Shown here: positions 35,701-44,381 of the stretch, in pieces | Layout of the letters: each line of letters opens with the position of its first letter | Numbering within the stretch: position 1 is the stretch's first letter | From: DAIOEK01 sp964648485 | Lineage (GTDB): Bacteria > Chloroflexota > Anaerolineae > Anaerolineales > Anaerolineaceae | Reading direction: 5' to 3' | Length of the DNA stretch: 64,000 bases | NCBI GenBank assembly: GCA_964648485.1 | Contig: CAZYOF010000015.1 | Location: 1-64,000 of the forward strand | The notes under the pieces: generated by a model | Seen by the model: the letters and a program-made list of their open reading frames with translations, nothing else | Told to the model about the DNA's origin: nothing | Databases searched by the model: none | Made by a program: the position numbers and the translations under genes

Positions 35701-36996
35701 ATGATAAATAAAATTAAACCTGAACCCCAATCAGTTTTCATAGAAAACGGAAAATTGATTGTTCCTGAAAATCCGGTGATACCCTTTATCGAAGGGGATG
35801 GTATTGGTCCAGAAATCTGGGATGCATCAAAACGGGTATTGGAAGAGGCGGTTAATCTCGCCTACCAGGGAACCCGGTCAATCACCTGGAAAGAAGTACT
35901 CGCTGGTGAAAAAGCATATAAGAATACATCTTCCTGGCTGCCAGCTGAAACCATCAAAGCCATTCGCGATCATGTTATTGCGATAAAAGGACCATTAACT
36001 ACCCCAATCGGGGAAGGGATCAGATCTATCAATGTAACTTTGCGGAAGGAATTGGATCTATTTGTTTGCTTGCGTCTGATTCGTTATTTTGATGGAACCC
36101 CATCTCCCATGAAATCACCTGAGAAGGTGAATATCGTTCTTTTTCGTGAAAATGTAGAAGATGTATATGCCGGAATGGATTATCCATTTGATAGTCCTCA
36201 AGCAATAGGATTACGAGAATGGTTGCAGCAATACTATCCCGATGAGTATTCAAGGATCCGTTTTCCGGAATCCAGTGGTTTAGGCATAAAACCCGTCTCA
36301 CGTGATGAAACTATCCGAATGATTCGCGCTGCGATTGATTATGCAATCAAAAATAAAAGGCGAAAGATTACCCTTGTTCACAAGGGTAACATAATGAAAT
36401 ATACAGAAGGGGCTTTTGCCAGGTGGGCATATGCAGAAGCGCTTCAGACATTTCCGGATTCTGTTTACACACAACAGGAATACCTGCAAGCTGTAAAATC
36501 ACAGGGTGTTCAGGTAGCAGATGAGCAGCGCAGTTTGGCTTTGAATTCTGGGAAAATTTTTCTAAATGAAATTCTTACCGATGCAATGTTCGAAAGATCA
36601 ATTAGCCATCCTGAAGATTTTGATATTGTTGTAACCACTAACTTAAATGGAGATTATCTCGCTGATGCACTTGCTGCATTGGTCGGCGGCATTGGTATTG
36701 CCCCCGGCGGTAACATCAACTATGAATCAGGGATTGCGATTTTTGAAGCCACACATGGTACAGCACCTGCTCTCGCAGGGAAAGATATGGCAAATCCATG
36801 CTCGCTTCTTCTCTCTGGTGCAATGCTTCTTAACTATTTGGGTTGGGTCGAAAGTGCTCAACTGATTGAGGATGCGATTGCGAATTCCATTCACCAAAAG
36901 GTGGTCACTTTCGATTTTTATGAACAGATGGATATAGCAACGCTGGTTGGTACACGCGCTTTTTCAGATCATCTCATTCAATGGATGCGGAGGTAG
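35701..36996 (+). CDS. icd: Isocitrate dehydrogenase, predicted NAD-dependent
   Basis: The 431-residue protein aligns with E. coli-type IDH. It has EGDGIGPEIW, the substrate loop GPLTTPIGEGIRSINVTLRK with the phosphorylatable serine, ENVEDVYAGMDY and VHKGNIMKYTEGAF. The cofactor-specificity residues are not those of NADP enzymes. E. coli K344, Y345, V351, Y391 and R395 correspond to A357, L358, A364, F404 and E408. The loss of every 2'-phosphate contact, and a glutamate at the last position, predict NAD use. ATG 35701 follows AAGGGG. The next gene is aconitase, two bases after the stop. Confidence 0.92.
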   Translation: MINKIKPEPQSVFIENGKLIVPENPVIPFIEGDGIGPEIWDASKRVLEEAVNLAYQGTRSITWKEVLAGEKAYKNTSSWLPAETIKAIRDHVIAIKGPLTTPIGEGIRSINVTLRKELDLFVCLRLIRYFDGTPSPMKSPEKVNIVLFRENVEDVYAGMDYPFDSPQAIGLREWLQQYYPDEYSRIRFPESSGLGIKPVSRDETIRMIRAAIDYAIKNKRRKITLVHKGNIMKYTEGAFARWAYAEALQTFPDSVYTQQEYLQAVKSQGVQVADEQRSLALNSGKIFLNEILTDAMFERSISHPEDFDIVVTTNLNGDYLADALAALVGGIGIAPGGNINYESGIAIFEATHGTAPALAGKDMANPCSLLLSGAMLLNYLGWVESAQLIEDAIANSIHQKVVTFDFYEQMDIATLVGTRAFSDHLIQWMRR

Positions 36997-36998
36997 TG

Positions 36999-39674
36999 AT
37001 GAGTAAAATTCCTTCCGTTATATCTAATACGCTTCACCTTAATGGCAGCCAATACAGGTATTATCCTGTTGGTCAGGTTGAGAACTTATATAATCTATCA
37101 ATCCACAAACTGCCGTTTTCAATTCGGATTTTATTGGAAAACCTGATTCGTAATACGGCATTGGGCAAATGCTCAATGAATGATGTTGAAAAAGTTGCCA
37201 GATGGAGCCCGCTGCAACATCAGGAGAATACAACGATTGGTTTCACTCCAGGAAGGGTGTTACTGCAGGATCTCACCGGGGTACCCGTGATAGTGGATCT
37301 GGCATCACTCCGGGCTTCTCAGGCACGCAGAGGAAAGGATCCTTCATCCATCAATCCCAAAATCCCTGTTGATCTGGTTGTAGATCATTCATTACAGATT
37401 GACTTTTACGGTTCTCCAAATGTCATGGAAAAAAACCAGACGCTTGAATACCAGAGAAATGGCGAACGTTATAAACTTCTTAAGTGGGCACAGCAAAGTT
37501 TCTCTAATTTAAGAATTGTTCCACCCGGAAACGGCATCGTCCATCAGGTAAATCTGGAATATCTCGCTAACGTTGTTCAAATTTCCAACCTGGATGGAAT
37601 GAATTGGGTTTACCCGGATACATTAGTCGGAACGGATTCTCATACAACAATGATTAATGGCTTGGGGGTTCTCGGTTGGGGTGTAGGTGGAATTGAAGCT
37701 ATAGCAGCCATGCTCGGACAGCCGGTAGAAATTCCCCTTCCCGATGTAGTTGGAGTTCGCTTAAGTGGAGAGATACAACCAGGCGTACTGCCCACTGACA
37801 TAGTTCTGACACTGACTCACATCTTGCGAAAGTTTGGCGTAGTCAACAAATTCGTTGAATTTTTTGGTCCGGCATTGGATGCACTTACGATCCCAGACAG
37901 GGCGATGCTTGCAAATATGGCACCTGAATATGGCGCAACCGTTGGTTACTTCCCTGTCGATAATCAGACAATGCAATATCTAAATGTTACTTCCAGATCA
38001 TCAGTAACCATTGATTTGGTTAAAGAATACTATACCAAGCAAGAACTGTTTCGAACCAATGACTCCCCGGAACCAGTCTTTACCGAAGTGGTAGAAATGG
38101 ATCTTTCATCGATTCAACCATCAATTGCTGGCCCAAAACGTCCTCAGGACCTTATCATTCTGGATCAGGTTCCTGATGTATTCATCAAAACACTAAATAA
38201 ACCAACCAACGAGCGCGGATACAACTTGAGTCATGAAAAAATGGATCACCCGGTAGATTTATCAATCTCAAACCACACGATCACTATAAATCACGGTTCC
38301 GTTGTACTTGCCGCAATTACTTCCTGCACAAATACATCCAATCCCACGGCATTGATATCTGCTGGATTGCTTGCAAAAAAAGCAATATACGCAGGTTTGC
38401 ACACCATGCCTTACGTCAAAACCAGTTTTACCCCAGGATCAAAGGTTGTGATTGATTATCTTAATAATACTGGTTTACTGAGTTACCTTGAAGCTCTGGG
38501 ATTTTTTGTTAGTGGTATTGGCTGTGCTACCTGCATCGGCAATTCAGGTCCATTACAGGAAGAGATCAGTCAAGTTATAGAGAAAAATCAACTGATAACG
38601 GCAGCTGTTATTAGTGGTAACCGAAATTTTGAAGGGAGAGTACATCCGCTGGTGCAGGCAAACTTTTTGGCATCGCCGGCTTTGGTTGTTGCTTATGCGA
38701 TCGCTGGTAATGTTAGAAAGAATCTTGCAAATGAACCTGTTGGATACAACTCTCTAGATAAACCTGTTTATCTGTCTGAACTCATGCCAGAATTGGAAGA
38801 AATCAGGAAAATTGAGCAGGAAGTGATTAATGCAGGAATCTTCCGCCGCGTGTATGCAGATTTGTTTAAAGGTGATGCCAGGTGGCAGGGTATTAATAGT
38901 CCTCACTCGGATCTTTACCAATGGGAAGACAATTCTACTTATTTGAAACAAACACCGTTTTGTGAACCAGTCGATAAACTACCAGCCGAATGGAAGAACG
39001 TTCGTGCTCTGGCAGTCTTTGGCGATTCAATCACAACCGACCACATATCTCCAGCCGGAGCCATTTCTACTGGTACCCCTGCTGCCAGATATCTCAAAGA
39101 TCAGGGGGTTCAACCGGTTGATTTCAATACATACGGCAGCCGTCGTGGAAATCACGAAGTGATGATGCGAGGTACTTTTGCAAATATTCGTATCCAGAAC
39201 ATGTTGGTCCCAAATATTCAAGGTGGAAAAACCATCTATTTTCCTGAACAAAAGGAAATGGATATCTTTGATGCTGCTATGCTTTATGAAAAAGAAAATA
39301 TTCCCCTGATTATTCTTGCCGGAAAAGAATACGGAACAGGTTCCAGCCGTGATTGGGCGGCAAAAGGACCCAAGCTTCTCGGCGTTAAAGCAGTAATTGC
39401 CGAGTCCTTCGAACGTATTCATCGCTCAAATCTGGCAGGGATGGGAATCCTCCCGCTTCAATTCCATCCCGGCGATTCAGTATCCTCTCTTGAACTTACC
39501 GGAAGGGAAAATTTCTCCATCTCAGATTTAGATAAGCTCGCCCCATCCTCTGATGTACGAATTACTGCAATGGACTCAGGTAAAGTTATTACATTTTCAG
39601 TCATCGCGGCGGTAAATTCCGCATATGAAGTATCTTGTATCCAAAATGGTGGGATTTTTCAACTACTCGAATAG
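36999..39674 (+). CDS. acnA: Aconitate hydratase, AcnA type
   Basis: The 891-residue enzyme has the AcnA/IRP layout. The iron-sulfur cysteines lie in ITSCTNTSNP (about 445) and GCATCIGNSGPL (about 508-519). The C-terminal swivel domain follows, with GDSITTDHISPAGAI, FNTYGSRRGNHEVMMRGTFANIR and EYGTGSSRDWAAKGPKLLGV. It interconverts citrate and isocitrate. ATG 36999 is preceded by GGAGG inside the last codons of icd, removing six residues from the longest frame. icd-acnA are translationally coupled. Together with citrate synthase they form the oxidative branch from oxaloacetate to 2-oxoglutarate. Confidence 0.95.
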   Translation: MSKIPSVISNTLHLNGSQYRYYPVGQVENLYNLSIHKLPFSIRILLENLIRNTALGKCSMNDVEKVARWSPLQHQENTTIGFTPGRVLLQDLTGVPVIVDLASLRASQARRGKDPSSINPKIPVDLVVDHSLQIDFYGSPNVMEKNQTLEYQRNGERYKLLKWAQQSFSNLRIVPPGNGIVHQVNLEYLANVVQISNLDGMNWVYPDTLVGTDSHTTMINGLGVLGWGVGGIEAIAAMLGQPVEIPLPDVVGVRLSGEIQPGVLPTDIVLTLTHILRKFGVVNKFVEFFGPALDALTIPDRAMLANMAPEYGATVGYFPVDNQTMQYLNVTSRSSVTIDLVKEYYTKQELFRTNDSPEPVFTEVVEMDLSSIQPSIAGPKRPQDLIILDQVPDVFIKTLNKPTNERGYNLSHEKMDHPVDLSISNHTITINHGSVVLAAITSCTNTSNPTALISAGLLAKKAIYAGLHTMPYVKTSFTPGSKVVIDYLNNTGLLSYLEALGFFVSGIGCATCIGNSGPLQEEISQVIEKNQLITAAVISGNRNFEGRVHPLVQANFLASPALVVAYAIAGNVRKNLANEPVGYNSLDKPVYLSELMPELEEIRKIEQEVINAGIFRRVYADLFKGDARWQGINSPHSDLYQWEDNSTYLKQTPFCEPVDKLPAEWKNVRALAVFGDSITTDHISPAGAISTGTPAARYLKDQGVQPVDFNTYGSRRGNHEVMMRGTFANIRIQNMLVPNIQGGKTIYFPEQKEMDIFDAAMLYEKENIPLIILAGKEYGTGSSRDWAAKGPKLLGVKAVIAESFERIHRSNLAGMGILPLQFHPGDSVSSLELTGRENFSISDLDKLAPSSDVRITAMDSGKVITFSVIAAVNSAYEVSCIQNGGIFQLLE

Positions 39675-39711
39675 AAACGTTTTACATGCTGCTAAAACCA
39701 GTGTATTCAGC

Positions 39712-39739
39712 TTGACAATATAACCTATCATGGTAATAT
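39712..39739 (+). promoter_or_regulatory. cysK promoter
   Basis: TTGACA (39712-39717) and TAATAT (39734-39739) are separated by 16 bases. Transcription from about 39746 would give a leader of about 180 bases before cysK. Confidence 0.65.
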
Positions 39740-39745
39740 TTATGA

Positions 39746-39926
39746 AAGTTATGATAAATAATAATCTACTATCCACTTTACTTTGCATCTGTTCCGCGCG
39801 GGGAAGGATTTAACCGCGCCGGGATTTAAGTATACTTCAACACCCCGCCCGGACGGTCTCCTTTCCCGCTAAACCGCCTGTGGTTGGGGTGTTTTGTTTT
39901 AAAACTGTTCATTTTTTGGAGCTAAG
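39746..39926 (+). promoter_or_regulatory. Structured cysK leader, possible riboswitch or attenuator
   Basis: Three features argue for regulation. GCGCGG / CCGCGC form a hairpin (39796-39801 with 39814-39819). AACACCCC / GGGGTGTT form an outer stem (39839-39846 with 39886-39893) followed directly by TTTGTTTT, a terminator. GGGGAAGGA (39800-39808) can pair over nine positions with TCCTTTCCC (39859-39867), which would exclude both other structures. The ACCGCG within it recalls a T-box bulge, but there is no room for a normal stem I. I could not match it to a known riboswitch class. Confidence 0.5.
39839..39900 (+). terminator. Terminator hairpin in the cysK leader
   Basis: The eight-base outer stem AACACCCC / GGGGTGTT encloses about 39 bases and is followed by a T-rich tail. 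It lies 26 bases before the cysK start, the usual place for conditional termination. Confidence 0.6.
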
Positions 39927-40865
39927 ATGAATATTGCAAATTCTATCACCGACCTGATTGGAAACACACCTCTGGTAAAGCTAAATCGCATTTCTACGGG
40001 TTTATTAGCCGAATTAGTTGTTAAGCTTGAGTTTTATAATCCAGCACACAGTGTCAAAGATCGCATCGGATACGCCATGGTTGAAGCAGCTGAAAAAGCT
40101 GGATTGATAAAAGAAGATACCATCATTATTGAACCAACTTCAGGCAATACTGGTATTGCGCTGGCATTTGTTTGCGCTGCAAAAGGATACAAAGTTGCCC
40201 TAACCATGCCCGAAACAATGAGCCGTGAAAGGCGTATGTTGTTAAAAGCATATGGAGCAGATCTTATCCTGACACCTGGTGCTGAAGGTATGGCTGGCGC
40301 AATCCGCAGAGCGGAAGAACTGGCTGCATCAGATCCACGATATTTACTATTACAGCAATTCAAAAACCCTGCGAATCCGCAAATCCATCGTCAAACAACT
40401 GCTGAAGAAATCTGGCGTGATACAGATGGGAAGGTGGATATCTTGATTGCGGGTGTAGGAACAGGTGGAACTATTACCGGTGTCGGTGAAGTCCTTAAAT
40501 CCAGAAAACCTGATCTGAAGGTAATCGCCGTTGAACCAGATGCTTCTCCTGTTCTCTCTGGAGGTCAGAAAGGTCCCCATCCCATTCAGGGGATTGGCGC
40601 CGGTTTTATTCCAGATGTCTTGAATACAGGAATCTATGACGAAATCGTTCGCGTTAAAGCGGATGCGGCGTTCGATATTGCCCGGCGAATGGCATGCGAA
40701 GAGGGCATTCTGGTGGGAATATCCAGTGGCGTAGCAGTTTGGGCAGCGATTCAGGTAGCTGCGAGACCAGAAAACTCTGGAAAACTAATCGTTGTCATCA
40801 TTCCCTCCTTCGGCGAACGTTACCTGAGTACTCCGTTATACGCAAATCTTTTAGAAGGGGAATAA
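39927..40865 (+). CDS. cysK: Cysteine synthase (O-acetylserine sulfhydrylase)
   Basis: The 312-residue PLP enzyme has the cofactor lysine K44 in NPAHSVKDRIGYAM, the substrate loop PTSGNTGIAL at about 70-79, and the phosphate-binding glycine loop GVGTGGTITGVG. It makes cysteine from O-acetylserine and sulfide in the cytosol. TTTTTTGGAG precedes the ATG. It lies four bases before cysE, so substrate production and use are encoded together. A structured leader upstream suggests control by a pathway metabolite or tRNA. Confidence 0.95.
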   Translation: MNIANSITDLIGNTPLVKLNRISTGLLAELVVKLEFYNPAHSVKDRIGYAMVEAAEKAGLIKEDTIIIEPTSGNTGIALAFVCAAKGYKVALTMPETMSRERRMLLKAYGADLILTPGAEGMAGAIRRAEELAASDPRYLLLQQFKNPANPQIHRQTTAEEIWRDTDGKVDILIAGVGTGGTITGVGEVLKSRKPDLKVIAVEPDASPVLSGGQKGPHPIQGIGAGFIPDVLNTGIYDEIVRVKADAAFDIARRMACEEGILVGISSGVAVWAAIQVAARPENSGKLIVVIIPSFGERYLSTPLYANLLEGE

Positions 40866-40869
40866 ATAA

Positions 40870-41571
40870 ATGTTAAGTGCCATCCGTCAGGATATTCAAT
40901 CAATATATGATCGTGATCCAGCCGCCCGTACTACCCTTGAAGTGCTGGTTTGCTATCCGGGCTTGCAGGCAGTTTGGGCACATAGAATTGCCCACTGGTT
41001 CTGGATTCATGGATTTAAACTTATAGGCAGACTGATCTCACAATTATCTCGCTGGTGGACCGGAATCGAAATTCATCCCGGAGCAACCATTGGTCCCCGC
41101 TTTTTTATTGACCATGGCATGGGTGTGGTTATTGGGGAAACCGCTGAAATTGGAGCAGATGTCACCCTTTATCATGGGGTAACCTTGGGAGGTGTTAGCC
41201 TGAAAAAAGGGAAGCGCCATCCAACCTTGCAGGATGGTGTCGTAGTCGGCGCAGGCGCAAAAGTATTAGGAGACATCACCATAGGTGCAGGCAGCCGTAT
41301 TGGAGCCAACGCTGTGGTTGTAAAATCTGTTCCTTCCAATTCGGTTGTTATTGGAATTCCCGGACAGGTTGTTTCCAGAACACATATCCCTCTTCCGGTG
41401 GGTAAGCCGGATTTGGAGCATAATCAATTACCAGATTTGGTCGGCACGACACTCATCAGTCTGATGAACCGGGTGGAAAAATTAGAAAATCAGTTACATA
41501 TTCATACAAACGGAGATGCTCCTCATGTACCCGAAAAAGGGATTTGGCGGGGCAATGACTTTCACATATGA
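40870..41571 (+). CDS. cysE: Serine O-acetyltransferase
   Basis: The 233-residue protein has the N-terminal helical part (AHRIAHWFWIHGFKLIGRLISQ). A left-handed beta-helix of hexapeptide repeats follows (GIEIHPGATIGPRFFIDHGMGVVIGETAEIGADVTLYHGVTLG ... GSRIGANAVVVKSVPSNSVVIGIPG). The catalytic histidines of FIDHGMG and YHGVTLG are present. It acetylates serine to supply CysK. The tail beyond residue 180 is longer than in minimal bacterial forms and ends without the classical Ile of the CysK-binding tail (it ends in NDFHI), so an Ile terminus is in fact available for CysK docking. Confidence 0.94.
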   Translation: MLSAIRQDIQSIYDRDPAARTTLEVLVCYPGLQAVWAHRIAHWFWIHGFKLIGRLISQLSRWWTGIEIHPGATIGPRFFIDHGMGVVIGETAEIGADVTLYHGVTLGGVSLKKGKRHPTLQDGVVVGAGAKVLGDITIGAGSRIGANAVVVKSVPSNSVVIGIPGQVVSRTHIPLPVGKPDLEHNQLPDLVGTTLISLMNRVEKLENQLHIHTNGDAPHVPEKGIWRGNDFHI

Positions 41572-41623
41572 AGTGCATAATATCCAGGAATCACACAAGC
41601 GGGTAGATGTATAGGAATACTCC

Positions 41624-41653
41624 TTGATTTTATTAATTGAATGTTTCTATAAT
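41624..41653 (+). promoter_or_regulatory. Promoter of the CBS-domain gene
   Basis: TTGATT (41624-41629) and TATAAT (41648-41653) are 18 bases apart, 32 bases before the start codon. Confidence 0.6.
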
Positions 41654-41684
41654 AAGATTGAATTCAGGGATTTAAGGAGATGAT

Positions 41685-42128
41685 ATGGCACTCGTAAAGC
41701 ACTTATTGGATAGAAAAGGTGTTAAAGTGTGGTCTGTTTCCTCGGACACAACAATCCAGGAGGCATTACAGCTGCTTGAGAAATATGATATTGGAGCACT
41801 CCCGGTAATCGATGAAACGAAATTAGTGGGTATTCTCTCTGAAAGGGATGTTGTTAGAAAACTGGGACGCCTGGGCAGCATCGACTTCACCCATACAGTG
41901 AAAGATCTAATGATCACCAATGTGTATTTCGTGGAACCAACGAACAGTGTGGATGAGTGTATGAAACTGATGACAAATAAACATATCCGCCATCTGCCAG
42001 TAGTCGAAAATGGGAAAGTTGTAGGTGTTATCTCGATTGGCGATCTGGTTAAGGAAATTATCGCCGACAGAGAAACTATGATCAAGAGTCTGGAAAACTT
42101 TATCACCGGACAGGGTATTGTAGGATAG
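41685..42128 (+). CDS. Stand-alone two-CBS-domain protein
   Basis: The 147-residue protein consists almost entirely of two CBS motifs. The first is about 10-68 (VWSVSSDTTIQEALQLLEKYDIGALPVIDETKLVGILSERD). The second is about 76-130 (VYFVEPTNSVDECMKLMTNKHIRHLPVVENGKVVGVISIGDLV). A pair folds into a module that usually binds adenine nucleotides and senses energy state. No catalytic domain is attached, and no partner gene is adjacent on this strand. AAGGAG precedes the ATG. The physiological target is unknown. Confidence 0.88.
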   Translation: MALVKHLLDRKGVKVWSVSSDTTIQEALQLLEKYDIGALPVIDETKLVGILSERDVVRKLGRLGSIDFTHTVKDLMITNVYFVEPTNSVDECMKLMTNKHIRHLPVVENGKVVGVISIGDLVKEIIADRETMIKSLENFITGQGIVG

Positions 42129-42136
42129 AAAAAAAG

Positions 42137-42160
42137 CTCCCGGAGAATAATCTCCGGGAG
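42137..42160. terminator. Shared terminator between convergent genes
   Basis: A 10-bp stem CTCCCGGAGA / TCTCCGGGAG with loop ATAA is followed on the minus strand by a run of seven T. It lies eight bases after both the CBS gene and the convergent small membrane protein gene. Confidence 0.85.
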
Positions 42161-42168
42161 GATGTTTA

Positions 42169-42573
42169 TTATTTCAAAATATCAAGAATTTTTTCTTTCC
42201 AGGGTCCAAACGCTGTAAATAAAATAAAAATATTCGCAAGGGTTCCCCCGTAGAGAGCTCCCGGAACAACAGTTCTTGCCCAGGGAAGGATTACAACAAG
42301 GGAGCAAATGCTGGCTATGACCGCGTAGGTCAGCCAGATCGCCTGATTCTTGAAGAGACTGTATGCTGCCATTAAGAACAATACCATCGCTGCCAGCCAG
42401 ATCACGCCAAAAATCTTACCAAAAAATGAGTACATGGTAACCCCGCTGGAGAAAACCCACGAATTCTCGGTAAATCCCATCGGTAGTTTAAACCAGGCAG
42501 TAAGAAAACCAACTATATGACCCAGTCCATGCATCACAAGCATACCCAACATAATAATCTTCCAGATATTCAC
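42169..42573 (-). CDS. Small four-helix membrane protein of unknown function
   Basis: The 134-residue protein has four hydrophobic segments: about 5-25, 48-70, 78-98 and 103-120. Between the first two is the loop FKLPMGFTENSWVFSSGV. The first helix contains HGLGHIVGF with two histidines. I do not recognise a characterised family. It lies 30 bases after the MFS exporter gene on the same strand and is probably co-transcribed, so a role next to the exporter is possible but unproven. Confidence 0.7.
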   Translation of the reverse strand: MNIWKIIMLGMLVMHGLGHIVGFLTAWFKLPMGFTENSWVFSSGVTMYSFFGKIFGVIWLAAMVLFLMAAYSLFKNQAIWLTYAVIASICSLVVILPWARTVVPGALYGGTLANIFILFTAFGPWKEKILDILK

Positions 42574-42603
42574 AGCCGTCTTCCTCCTAATTTTTTCTCT
42601 TAA

Positions 42604-43887
42604 TTATATAGCCTCTACCGAAGTTATCCTGCTAATAATTGCACCACCGGGTTCCTGTTCATCCAATGTAGCTACCTCGCGGATGACCAGAAGACTGACC
42701 GCCATCATGATCGAGACAATTCCACCTGCGACAAACCAGAACTGAATTCCAAGTTTGTCAGAAAGTGGACCCGCGAACGCCATGCCGATGGGAGTCATCG
42801 CTGAAGAGAAGCTGTTCATCATCATCATGACCCTGCCTTGTTTTTCCTTATCAACCTTTGCCTGGATAATCGCAAACAATGGTCCATTGCAGATTGGGTT
42901 CATGAATCCGACTAAAGCGGAACCAACGAGCGCCATCCAGAACATATTTGAACCTGCAAAACCAGTCAGAAGGACACCTAAACCCATGCCTGCAACTCCC
43001 AGCGAGCTGGTGTAAACTTTCCTTTTAAATCCACCCCAGATACCCAGCGTAAGCCCCCCTGCAACAATTCCAATTCCCAGGATCGATTCCAACCAGGAAT
43101 ACTCCAATGCTCCACCCAGGAAGTGCTTGCTTACCAGTAAAGGAAGCAGCGTGAATGCCGGGTTGATCATAAAATTGATGATGACTGCCAGACCCAGAAC
43201 GATCATTAAACCTTTCCACGCCCAGACATAAATAAAGCCTTCTTTTACATCCGCAAGGATTGTTTTCAGTGGTGAGGCGGTATCCATTACCGTTGCATGT
43301 TTGGGCTGCGGAATGATCACAAAGAACAACGGCAGAATTGCCAGGCAGGCGGTGATAATATCAATTGCCAGTACCCAATGCAGGTTGATGACCCCCAGCA
43401 ATAAAGCACCCATTGGGGGTGCAACAATATTCATAGCACCCTGTAAAGCCTGGTTCATCCCGGCAACCCGTGAGAGATGTTCTTCTGGTACCAGCAGTGC
43501 AGTGGAAGATTGCATTGCTGGCCAGTGGAAACCAGCACCCAATGAACGCAGGAACATGGCGATATAGACATGCCAGGGCTGCAGTGAACCATTAAAGGCG
43601 ATGAAAACCAGCACCAAAGTAACCAGCGCCGTTCCCAAGTCCGCAACGATCATAATCACCTTACGGTTAACCCGATCCACGATCGCCCCGGCAAATGGAC
43701 CCAGAAAAACCTGGGGTAGTAAGGCAATTAATGAAGCCGTAGCGAGGACAGTAGCGCTGCCTGTGGTCTGCGTCAACCACCAAACCAGAGCGAACTGTAC
43801 CAGTGCGCTTCCCAGCAATGAGAAAGCCTGTCCCGCCCAGATTGCCCCAAAGGTAGTTTTCCAATTCTTGTTGATTTCTTCAGTCAT
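42604..43887 (-). CDS. MFS efflux transporter (macrolide/multidrug exporter-like)
   Basis: The 427-residue protein has twelve hydrophobic segments and the MFS loop LLPQVFLGPFAGAIVDRVNRKVIMI between helices 2 and 3. A central cytoplasmic loop (PQPKHATVMDTASPLKTILADVKEG) divides the halves. The pattern FALVWWLTQTTGSATVLATASL is typical of the MefA/MFS_3 exporter group. Substrate cannot be predicted. ATG 43887 is used because GAGGT lies eight bases upstream, which drops ten residues of the longest frame. The following small membrane protein is likely in the same transcript. Confidence 0.85.
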   Translation of the reverse strand: MTEEINKNWKTTFGAIWAGQAFSLLGSALVQFALVWWLTQTTGSATVLATASLIALLPQVFLGPFAGAIVDRVNRKVIMIVADLGTALVTLVLVFIAFNGSLQPWHVYIAMFLRSLGAGFHWPAMQSSTALLVPEEHLSRVAGMNQALQGAMNIVAPPMGALLLGVINLHWVLAIDIITACLAILPLFFVIIPQPKHATVMDTASPLKTILADVKEGFIYVWAWKGLMIVLGLAVIINFMINPAFTLLPLLVSKHFLGGALEYSWLESILGIGIVAGGLTLGIWGGFKRKVYTSSLGVAGMGLGVLLTGFAGSNMFWMALVGSALVGFMNPICNGPLFAIIQAKVDKEKQGRVMMMMNSFSSAMTPIGMAFAGPLSDKLGIQFWFVAGGIVSIMMAVSLLVIREVATLDEQEPGGAIISRITSVEAI

Positions 43888-43975
43888 TCTTACCTCACGA
43901 ATAGAATACGTGACCAACCGGAATGGAGTTGCATCCGGATGATGACGGTATTCAGTTGATTTCTTTGTATATTGA

Positions 43976-44374
43976 TTACTCGATAAAGATCTCTACATGT
44001 TCCCGATCATCTTCATCATCTACTTCCACAATCTGTCCGATATCTCCGCTTCGGGCAGCCTGGATAAATTCTGAGAAATCCATATCCTTCATCTCTGGCG
44101 CAAAGCGTGCCCCCATCTTGACTCCTGCATTAATTAATCCCAGCGGAAGGCGTACATTTACTTTCGTTCGCCCGGTATCCATATCAGATACATGAATCCG
44201 GCACCACTTCCCCTCCCCTCCTGAAAACCGGGGACTTACAGGTCTATCTTCTGATTTGGATTCAGGTTTTTCCTGACCCTCCAGCATATCCAGCAGTTGG
44301 ATGCCTTCATCAGGAGTGATCTTTCCTTCCTGTACCATTTGCAATATTTTAGTTCTTTCGTCTTTGTTTACCAT
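43976..44374 (-). CDS. SHOCT-like/YvlB-type small regulator protein
   Basis: The 132-residue protein has an N-terminal helical hairpin, DERTKILQMVQEGKITPDEGIQLLDML. This SHOCT-like motif is found at the start of YvlB/LiaX-type envelope stress proteins. A variable linker and a conserved beta region follow (CRIHVSDMDTGRTKVNVRLPLGLINAGVKMGARF). The C-terminus is acidic (VEVDDEDDREHVEIFIE). It starts seven bases after the DUF2089 gene with GAGG upstream of ATG 44374. The same helical-hairpin motif ends the DUF2089 protein, so the two may interact. Function is unknown. Confidence 0.7.
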   Translation of the reverse strand: MVNKDERTKILQMVQEGKITPDEGIQLLDMLEGQEKPESKSEDRPVSPRFSGGEGKWCRIHVSDMDTGRTKVNVRLPLGLINAGVKMGARFAPEMKDMDFSEFIQAARSGDIGQIVEVDDEDDREHVEIFIE

Positions 44375-44381
44375 CGTAACC

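Noticed and set aside
39790..39930. T-box riboswitch before cysK
   Set aside because: ACCGCG is present, but the AGGGTGG part, a specifier stem and enough upstream length are missing. Left as an unclassified leader.
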